DNA from: Candidatus Nanopelagicaceae bacterium
GTDB taxonomy: Bacteria > Actinomycetota > Actinomycetes > Nanopelagicales > Nanopelagicaceae
Reading direction: 5' to 3'
Assembly (NCBI GenBank): GCA_947440735.1
Contig: CANESA010000038.1
Coordinates: 1-6,058, forward strand
Length of the DNA stretch: 6,058 nt
Part shown: piece by piece, positions 1 to 4,785 of the stretch
Numbering within the stretch: position 1 is the first letter of the stretch
Layout: each line of letters begins with the position of its first letter
Translations under genes and position numbers: made by a program
The notes under the pieces: generated by a model
The model's input: only the letters and a program-made list of their open reading frames with translations
Databases searched by the model: none
Told to the model about the DNA's origin: nothing

Positions 1-1260
1 GTGGTCGATGTCAAGCCGCGTTACGCACCTCTGCTGATGCTAGATCCTGCATATATTTCTCGTACTCTGGGATTGGAAATTGCCCCGGCGAAGATTGCAG
101 AACTGCTTCGTGCAATTGGCTGCGATGTAGATGAGAAGACATTCGAAGTGGATCCGCCATCGTGGCGTTGGGATCTGCTGACACCGGCAGATTTAGCTGA
201 AGAAGTAGCGCGCATGATCGGTTATGACAAGATTCCCTCTGTTCTACCTCCTCGTCCGTTGCACGCATCCCTCACCTCAAATCAGAAGCGTCGTCGTGCA
301 GTGGCACAGATGCTTGCTAATCGCGGTTTAGCCGAGGTTCAAACTTTCCCCTTCACCAATCAAGAGACGATTGATTTCATGGGATTTGTAGGGGAGAGGG
401 CATCGACCTACACAATTGCTAACCCAATGTCCGAAGAATTCCCTTTGATGCGAGTACATCTGGTTCCTGGATTGATAGAAGTAGCAGCCCGTAACATCAG
501 TCGCGGTGCCAGAGATTTCGCAATCTTTGAGATGGGATCCATATTCCGTAGCTCCCAAAAGCTTGTTCCATTTATCTCACCAGATATTGCTCAGCGTCCC
601 AACCAGAAAATTATCGATGAGATATTTGCCAGCGTTCCACCACAGGGCTATCACGTCTCTGGTCTCTTTGTAGGAAAGAATGAGATTGAAGATTGGCAAG
701 GCAAAGCTCGTTCATACACATGGCAGGATGCAATCGCATACGCTCAAGATGTGCTTGCACTCTGTAACTTGCAGTGGACGGTGAAGAGATCTGATTTAGC
801 CCCTTGGCATCCGGGTCGTTGCGCAGAACTGATCGTCGATGGCAAAGCCGTTGCACATGCGGGTGAGCTTCATCCGCGAATAGTTGCCAAGTATGGTCTT
901 CCTGAACGCTCAGTTGCATTCGCAGTTGCACTGAGCGCGCTTCCAGACTCACAGCTAGTTCGCCCTACAACTGTCGGAACTATGCCTGCAGCCCTTCAAG
1001 ATGTCGCGTTAATTGTTGACGCAGGTATCACCGCCGCTGAAGTTGAAGCAGCGCTCCGTTCTGGCGCCGGAGAGCTTCTCGAATCAATCACTCTCTTTGA
1101 CCGCTACGACAAACTGGGCGATGGCAAGATTTCACTCGCTTTCTCACTAGTTTTCCGAGCTCCTGATCGAACGCTGACCGGGGCAGAGGTCACAGAGATG
1201 CGTGAATCTGCCGTTGCTGCGGCAGTCAAGGCCACGGGAGCAGTTCTCCGCACTGCATAA
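1..1260 (+). CDS. pheT: Phenylalanyl-tRNA synthetase beta subunit, C-terminal half (5' end outside window)
   Basis: This is the beta chain of the cytoplasmic alpha2-beta2 enzyme that charges tRNA-Phe. The frame is open from base 1, and the 419 visible residues are about half of the usual length of roughly 800. The GTG at base 1 is therefore just an internal valine codon. Visible domains, numbered from the window edge, are as follows. A B5 domain (about 11-80) ends in the family motif PSWRWDLLTPADLAEEVAR followed by GYDKIP. The catalytically inactive class II synthetase-like core (about 98-310) carries NPMSEEFPLMR, HPGRCAEL and GELHP. The C-terminal ferredoxin-fold anticodon-binding domain (about 325-419) carries LQDVALIVD, ELLESITLFDRYD and FRAPDRTLT. 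The TAA stop lies in the centre of the ArgR-type palindrome in front of argC. No terminator is visible after it, so read-through from a pheS-pheT transcript into the arg genes is possible. The family call is very secure. Confidence 0.97.
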   Translation: MVDVKPRYAPLLMLDPAYISRTLGLEIAPAKIAELLRAIGCDVDEKTFEVDPPSWRWDLLTPADLAEEVARMIGYDKIPSVLPPRPLHASLTSNQKRRRAVAQMLANRGLAEVQTFPFTNQETIDFMGFVGERASTYTIANPMSEEFPLMRVHLVPGLIEVAARNISRGARDFAIFEMGSIFRSSQKLVPFISPDIAQRPNQKIIDEIFASVPPQGYHVSGLFVGKNEIEDWQGKARSYTWQDAIAYAQDVLALCNLQWTVKRSDLAPWHPGRCAELIVDGKAVAHAGELHPRIVAKYGLPERSVAFAVALSALPDSQLVRPTTVGTMPAALQDVALIVDAGITAAEVEAALRSGAGELLESITLFDRYDKLGDGKISLAFSLVFRAPDRTLTGAEVTEMRESAVAAAVKATGAVLRTA

Positions 1261-1268
1261 TTATGCAG
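1253..1268. promoter_or_regulatory. Probable ArgR operator (ARG box), perfect 16-bp palindrome
   Basis: CTGCATAATTATGCAG is its own reverse complement over all 16 bases. It overlaps the pheT stop codon and lies about 40 bases upstream of the argC ATG. The TGCAT and ATGCA half-sites around an AT-rich centre fit what I recall of actinobacterial ArgR operators. The argR gene is four genes downstream in the same operon. The function is inferred from palindrome, position and context. The hairpin reading is unlikely because a perfect palindrome leaves no loop. Confidence 0.8.
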
Positions 1269-1272
1269 GTCC

Positions 1273-1288
1273 TTGCATAAATATAGAT
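1273..1288. promoter_or_regulatory. Possible second, degenerate ARG box
   Basis: The left half-site TGCATAA at 1274-1280 repeats 1254-1260 exactly, 20 bp downstream, on the same face of the helix. The right half (ATATAG) is poorly conserved. Paired ARG boxes about two helical turns apart are typical for the hexameric ArgR repressor, so this may be a weak co-operative site. It covers the candidate -35 of the argC promoter, which would fit repression by occlusion. Confidence 0.5.
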
Positions 1289-1301
1289 CGTTTGATACCC
1301 T
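1273..1301 (+). promoter_or_regulatory. Candidate argC promoter, possibly leaderless
   Basis: A -35-like TTGCAT (1273-1278) is followed, after 17 bases, by TACCCT (1296-1301), which fits the actinobacterial TANNNT -10 pattern. The argC ATG begins 7 bases after this hexamer, which is the spacing expected when transcription starts at or next to the start codon. No purine-rich ribosome binding site precedes that ATG. The -35 match is weak (three of six against TTGACA), so the call rests mainly on the -10 and its spacing. Confidence 0.45.
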
Positions 1302-1308
1302 GTATTCC

Positions 1309-2337
1309 ATGAAAACTGGTGTTGTGGGCGCAAGTGGCTATGCCGGCGGGGAGCTGCTGAGAATTCTTTCAACTCACCCAACATTTACAGTTGAGGCGGT
1401 CTCGGCTTACTCGAACGCGGGGGAGTTCATTACATCTCTCCATCCACAGTTGACTTCAATGAGCGGTCAACGTTTCTCGGCCTTCTCACCTGAGCTTTTT
1501 GCGGCATGTGACCTGGTTTTCTTAGCGCTTCCTCATGGTGAATCAGCTGCTGCGGTTAAGGCGATTGCAACGGTTGCGCCATCTATGAAGTTTGTCGATA
1601 TCGGTGCAGATTTTAGATTAGAAGATCCCGCTGCGTGGGCAACGTATTACGGTGGAGAGCATGCTGGCCACTGGGTATATGGATTGCCTGAGATGAAGGG
1701 ACAATTCGTCAAGATCCAAACTGCGCAGAAGATTGCTAATCCAGGTTGTTATGCAACGGCTGTAGCTCTTGCACTGACACCTCTTGCGCAATTCGCACAC
1801 TTGAACGATGTGGTGGTTGTAGCGGCCTCAGGCACTTCTGGCGCAGGTCGTTCTGCCAAAAGTAACCTTCTTGCAAGTGCGATTATGGGATCAATGTCTT
1901 CCTATAAATTTGGGGGAGTTCATCAGCACACTCCAGAGATTGAGCAATGTGTTTCTCAAGCGACAGGCAAAGAAGTACGGATCTCATTCACACCAATGCT
2001 TGCGCCCATGGTTCGTGGAATTCTTGCGACGATCACAGTAAAGCTTGACCAATTTATCTCTACCGATGAGCTTCGTACACACTTCTCGCACTATTACGCA
2101 GGCGAAACTTTTGTTTCAGTTCTGTCAGAAGGTGAAATGCCTGCGACTCATTCGGTATACGGCAGCAATTCGGCACATCTTCAAGTGGCGGTAGATGGAC
2201 ATACAAAACGTGCAATTGTCAGTATTGCAATTGATAACTTGGGTAAAGGCGCTGCTGGTCAGGCAGTACAGAACGCAAACATTATGTGTGGCTTAGATGG
2301 TTCTACGGGTTTGAGCGCTCAAGGGATCGGAATATGA
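1309..2337 (+). CDS. argC: N-acetyl-gamma-glutamyl-phosphate reductase
   Basis: This cytoplasmic enzyme reduces N-acetylglutamyl 5-phosphate with NADPH to N-acetylglutamate 5-semialdehyde, the third step of arginine synthesis. The 342 residues match the family length. The N-terminus begins directly with the first Rossmann strand and its dinucleotide loop GASGYAGGE (7-15). FLALPHGES (71-79), SGTSGAGR (174-181) and the active-site segment NPGCYATA (144-151, thioacyl nucleophile Cys147) follow. The HQHTPEIEQ segment (205-213) supplies the conserved histidine, and DNLGKGAAGQAVQNAN lies near the C-terminus. ATG 1309 is preferred over an in-frame TTG at 1273, whose 12 extra residues are unlike the family and whose codons fall in the operator and promoter. 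The gene has no clear ribosome binding site, consistent with leaderless translation. Its stop overlaps the argB start (ATGA). In many actinobacteria argJ comes next, but here argB follows directly. Confidence 0.97.
   Translation: MKTGVVGASGYAGGELLRILSTHPTFTVEAVSAYSNAGEFITSLHPQLTSMSGQRFSAFSPELFAACDLVFLALPHGESAAAVKAIATVAPSMKFVDIGADFRLEDPAAWATYYGGEHAGHWVYGLPEMKGQFVKIQTAQKIANPGCYATAVALALTPLAQFAHLNDVVVVAASGTSGAGRSAKSNLLASAIMGSMSSYKFGGVHQHTPEIEQCVSQATGKEVRISFTPMLAPMVRGILATITVKLDQFISTDELRTHFSHYYAGETFVSVLSEGEMPATHSVYGSNSAHLQVAVDGHTKRAIVSIAIDNLGKGAAGQAVQNANIMCGLDGSTGLSAQGIGI
2321..2326 (+). promoter_or_regulatory. Ribosome binding site of argB
   Basis: AAGGGA lies 7 bases before ATG 2334, inside the last codons of argC. 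It supports ATG 2334 over the in-frame GTG at 2286, which would add 16 residues unlike any acetylglutamate kinase N-terminus. Confidence 0.6.
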
Positions 2338-3122
2338 GCAACATTCTCGTGGTCAAATATGGCGGTCATGCAATGTCTGATGACTCAGGGCTCTTCGCCA
2401 GAGCGCTCGGCCAAGCACTTGCAAAGAGTTTAAAGGTGGTGGTTGTCCATGGCGGTGCACCACAGGTCAACGCCGAACTCACAGCTCGAGGAATAACTCC
2501 ACGTTTCATAGGTGGATTTCGCTATACAGATGCAGCCACTCTTGAAGTAGCCGAAGAAGTTCTTGCAAGGCAAGTAGGTCCGGCGGTGACAGCTGCGTTG
2601 ATCGCTCATTCAATTCCTGCTGTTTCTCTCTCGGGCCGTGGCATCATCACAGCAGAAACGCTTACTCAATTAGTCGATGGAACCTCTGTCGATCTTGGGT
2701 TTGTGGGTCGAATTACTGCAGTTGATGCAGACCCGATTCAATCGCTGCTCGATCAAGGGAAAGTTCCTGTGATATCTCCCGTCGCTTCAAATACTGAAGG
2801 TACCGGTGCGCTCAACGTAAACGGGGATCTCGTCTCTGCTGCAATTGCAGGGGCCTTAGATGCAATGGCTCTTATTGTGATGACAGATGTGCCAGGTATT
2901 TATCGCAACTGGCCAGATCGTGGATCGCTTATCTCTTCCATTACTCGCGACGAACTCTTTTCAATGAAGGATTCATTTGAAGATGGAATGTCACCAAAGG
3001 TTGCTGCGTGTTTAGAAGCGATCGATAACGGGGCTCGTGCAGTCAGGATCATCGACGGTCGAGATCCTGAGGCTTTCGCGTTGGCTTTGGAAAATAGTGG
3101 CGGAACGTTGGTCAGCGCATGA
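2334..3122 (+). CDS. argB: Acetylglutamate kinase, short form lacking the arginine-sensing elements
   Basis: This amino acid kinase family enzyme phosphorylates N-acetylglutamate with ATP, the second step of the pathway. It has 262 residues starting at ATG 2334, which overlaps the argC stop by 4 bases. Visible active-site elements are Lys8 in VVKYGG, the glycine loop HGGAPQVN (39-46), Arg63 in GGFRYTD, NVNGD (161-165, with the catalytic Asp165) and Lys222 in GMSPKVAACLEA. The VMTDVPGIYRNWPD segment (182-195) looks actinobacterial. Three features are odd. The helix that precedes the first strand in arginine-inhibited, hexameric kinases is missing. The C-terminal stretch after IIDGR lacks the His and Glu of the usual PHxLLLEIFTDEGIGT signature. 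The loop reads HGGA where HGGG is usual. The protein therefore resembles the E. coli-size enzyme (about 258 residues), which is not inhibited by arginine. A LysZ-type kinase is unlikely given argC, argR and argH beside it. Confidence 0.94.
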   Translation: MSNILVVKYGGHAMSDDSGLFARALGQALAKSLKVVVVHGGAPQVNAELTARGITPRFIGGFRYTDAATLEVAEEVLARQVGPAVTAALIAHSIPAVSLSGRGIITAETLTQLVDGTSVDLGFVGRITAVDADPIQSLLDQGKVPVISPVASNTEGTGALNVNGDLVSAAIAGALDAMALIVMTDVPGIYRNWPDRGSLISSITRDELFSMKDSFEDGMSPKVAACLEAIDNGARAVRIIDGRDPEAFALALENSGGTLVSA

Positions 3123-4294
3123 TGAAAAAGAGCGCAGCCATCACCTGGGACGATGTCATGATGACAAATTACGGCACCCCTTCGCGAACTTTTGTAAGCG
3201 GTAAAGGGTGTGTTCTCAAGGATGATCAGGGTAAGTCATATCTAGATTTTCTGGCAGGAATTGCTACAAATGTTCTCGGCCATGGCCACCCTGCTGTCAT
3301 CAAGGCGGTAACCAAGCAAGTGTCGACTTTGGCTCATGTGAGCAATTTCTTTTCACATCCGCAAGGGTTGCTTTTAGCCTCGCGATTACAAAAAATGACT
3401 GGCGATTCCAACGCACGAATTTTCTTCTGTAACTCTGGAGCTGAAGCGAATGAGGCAGCTCTGAAAATCTCCCGTCGTACCGGAAGATCTCGTATCGTTG
3501 CAGCCCAGGGTTCTTTTCATGGTCGAACCATGGGGGCACTTTCCATGACAGGCCAACCTTCAAAGCGTGAACCATTTGCACCTTTACTTAAAGGGATTAC
3601 TCATGTGCCTTACGGAGACTTGTTAGCAATGTCGCGTGCTGTATCAAAGAAGACAGCGATGGTTATTGTCGAGCCAATCATGGGTGAGGCTGGAGTAATT
3701 ACTCCAGAAGATGGTTACTTAGCTGGTCTTAGGGATATCTGCGATCGCGTCGGGGCGCTATTAGTCTTTGATTGCGTGCAAACTGGAATCGGTAGAACAG
3801 GACAGTGGTTTGGGTTCGAACATGAAAATGTTCAGCCGGATGTAGTTACTGTGGCTAAAGGCATCGGTGGGGGATTACCGCTAGGAGCCACGATTGCATA
3901 TGGCAGAGCTGCGCAGTTACTACAGCCTGGTGATCACGGCACAACTTTTGGAGGAAATCCAATTGCATGCGCTGCAGCCAACGCAGTCCTCGACATTATC
4001 GAAAGTAAGAAGTTGATGCAATCTGCAAAAATTTTTGAGAAGAAGATTAAAAAGAGTCTTATAGGTACGTCTGGAGTCTCCGAAGTTCGTGGACGAGGCT
4101 TGCTTCTAGGCATTGAACTCACCACCCCAATTGCTAAGAAAGTTGCAACATCAATGCTGGAAGCGGGCGTCATTGTTAACGCGGCCAACGATCAAACGAT
4201 CCGTATAGCTCCACCGCTCATTGTCACGATGCTCCAAATCGAAAAATTCATTGCAACATTTAAGAAAGTGATGAAGGAGGCAGACCATGGCTAA
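3119..4294 (+). CDS. argD: Acetylornithine aminotransferase
   Basis: This class III PLP-dependent aminotransferase converts N-acetylglutamate semialdehyde and glutamate to N-acetylornithine and 2-oxoglutarate, the fourth step. Its 391 residues match the family. Motifs in order are YLDFLAGIATNVLGHGHP near the N-terminus, NSGAEANEA (105-113, phosphate binding), GSFHGRT (131-137, aromatic stacking on PLP), EPIMGEAGV (185-193), FDCVQTG (217-223, with Asp218 for the pyridine nitrogen), AKGIGGG with the Schiff-base Lys247, and TTFGGNP (275-281). The start overlaps the argB stop in ATGATG. ATG 3119 and ATG 3122 are both possible and differ by one residue. There is no strong ribosome binding site, so translation is probably coupled to argB. 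One oddity is that Cys219 replaces the nearly invariant Glu of DEVQTG. Some family members also act on succinyl-diaminopimelate in lysine synthesis, which cannot be excluded here. Confidence 0.95.
   Translation: MMKKSAAITWDDVMMTNYGTPSRTFVSGKGCVLKDDQGKSYLDFLAGIATNVLGHGHPAVIKAVTKQVSTLAHVSNFFSHPQGLLLASRLQKMTGDSNARIFFCNSGAEANEAALKISRRTGRSRIVAAQGSFHGRTMGALSMTGQPSKREPFAPLLKGITHVPYGDLLAMSRAVSKKTAMVIVEPIMGEAGVITPEDGYLAGLRDICDRVGALLVFDCVQTGIGRTGQWFGFEHENVQPDVVTVAKGIGGGLPLGATIAYGRAAQLLQPGDHGTTFGGNPIACAAANAVLDIIESKKLMQSAKIFEKKIKKSLIGTSGVSEVRGRGLLLGIELTTPIAKKVATSMLEAGVIVNAANDQTIRIAPPLIVTMLQIEKFIATFKKVMKEADHG
3690..3707. repeat. Perfect 18-bp palindrome inside argD
   Basis: CTGGAGTAATTACTCCAG is its own reverse complement over 18 bases and spans codons 191-197 of argD (Ala to Glu). 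It shares the CTG ends and TAATTA centre with the operator before argC but lacks the TGCAT half-sites. It may be chance, as the encoded residues are conserved in the family. Confidence 0.7.
4274..4280 (+). promoter_or_regulatory. Strong ribosome binding site of argR
   Basis: AAGGAGG ends 6 bases before ATG 4287 and lies inside the last codons of argD. It is the strongest Shine-Dalgarno match in the operon and fixes the argR start, which overlaps the end of argD by 8 bases. Confidence 0.85.
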
Positions 4295-4781
4295 AGTGCA
4301 ACCGATCAATACCGTCTCAGCCCGTCGTTCTGCGGCAATTGCTGCGATAAATTCTGGACGAATCCACAGCCAAGAAGATTTGGTGCAAGCTCTAAAAAAG
4401 GCTGGATATCGAGTTACCCAAGCCACTGCGAGTAGAGACATTGAAGAGATTGGCGCTGTTCGCATTAGAAATCAACAAGGTGAGATGGTCTACTCCATCT
4501 CCGAAGATAGCGACTCATCCCTTGCGCGATCAATGCCGTTACCTCAGGAGTTAATCTTGAGCGTTGATGCAAGTGGCAACTTGGCTGTTGTCCGCACTCC
4601 TCCAGGGGGAGCCCAACTATTGGCAAGTTCCCTTGATCATTCAGGTATCAAAGAGATCATCGGAACAATTGCCGGCGATGACACGGTTCTCGTTGTCTCG
4701 AAAAGCGCTACGGGTGGCAATGCTTTAGCGCGTGAACTACTCGCATTTGCAGGAAAAACTAGAACTAAGAAGAGAAGGTAG
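4287..4781 (+). CDS. argR: Arginine repressor ArgR
   Basis: This is the arginine-responsive transcriptional regulator, in the family a hexamer that binds ARG-box palindromes when loaded with arginine. It has 164 residues, of normal length. The N-terminal winged-helix domain (about 12-72) contains the recognition-helix signature TQATASRDIEEIG (44-56), with the DNA-contacting Ser49-Arg50. A short linker leads to the C-terminal oligomerisation and arginine-binding domain (about 85-153). That domain carries GGAQLLASSLD (107-117) and GTIAGDDTVLVV (126-137), in which the two aspartates 131-132 hold the arginine side chain. The protein ends in a strongly basic tail, KTRTKKRR (157-164). The gene lies inside the operon it presumably controls, so it should be autoregulated through the operator before argC. 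In the usual actinobacterial order argF sits between argD and argR and argG between argR and argH; both are absent here. Confidence 0.97.
   Translation: MAKVQPINTVSARRSAAIAAINSGRIHSQEDLVQALKKAGYRVTQATASRDIEEIGAVRIRNQQGEMVYSISEDSDSSLARSMPLPQELILSVDASGNLAVVRTPPGGAQLLASSLDHSGIKEIIGTIAGDDTVLVVSKSATGGNALARELLAFAGKTRTKKRR
4772..4778 (+). promoter_or_regulatory. Ribosome binding site of argH within the end of argR
   Basis: The purine run GAGAAGG ends 7 bases before ATG 4786. It is made of the last argR codons, which encode the Lys-Arg-Arg end of the basic tail, so the same bases serve both genes. Confidence 0.6.
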
Positions 4782-4785
4782 AGAA

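Noticed and set aside
1253..1268. Intrinsic terminator after pheT
   Set aside because: The palindrome has no loop, is AT-rich and is not followed by a T-run.
1273..1311. TTG 1273 as the argC start
   Set aside because: It adds 12 residues not typical of ArgC and falls within the operator and promoter; ATG 1309 begins exactly at the first Rossmann strand.
2286..2336. GTG 2286 as the argB start
   Set aside because: It would give a 49-base overlap with argC, and the residues do not resemble the N-terminal helix of arginine-sensitive kinases. ATG 2334 has a ribosome binding site and the usual ATGA overlap.
1309..4294. LysW-type carrier-protein lysine/arginine pathway (LysY, LysZ, LysJ)
   Set aside because: No lysW-like small acidic protein is present, and argR and argH sit in the same operon. 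The proteins fit the acetylated arginine pathway better.
4151..4465. Minus-strand open frame across the argD/argR junction
   Set aside because: It lies opposite two well-supported genes, has no recognisable domain, and looks like a codon-use shadow. The other minus-strand frames were rejected for the same reason.
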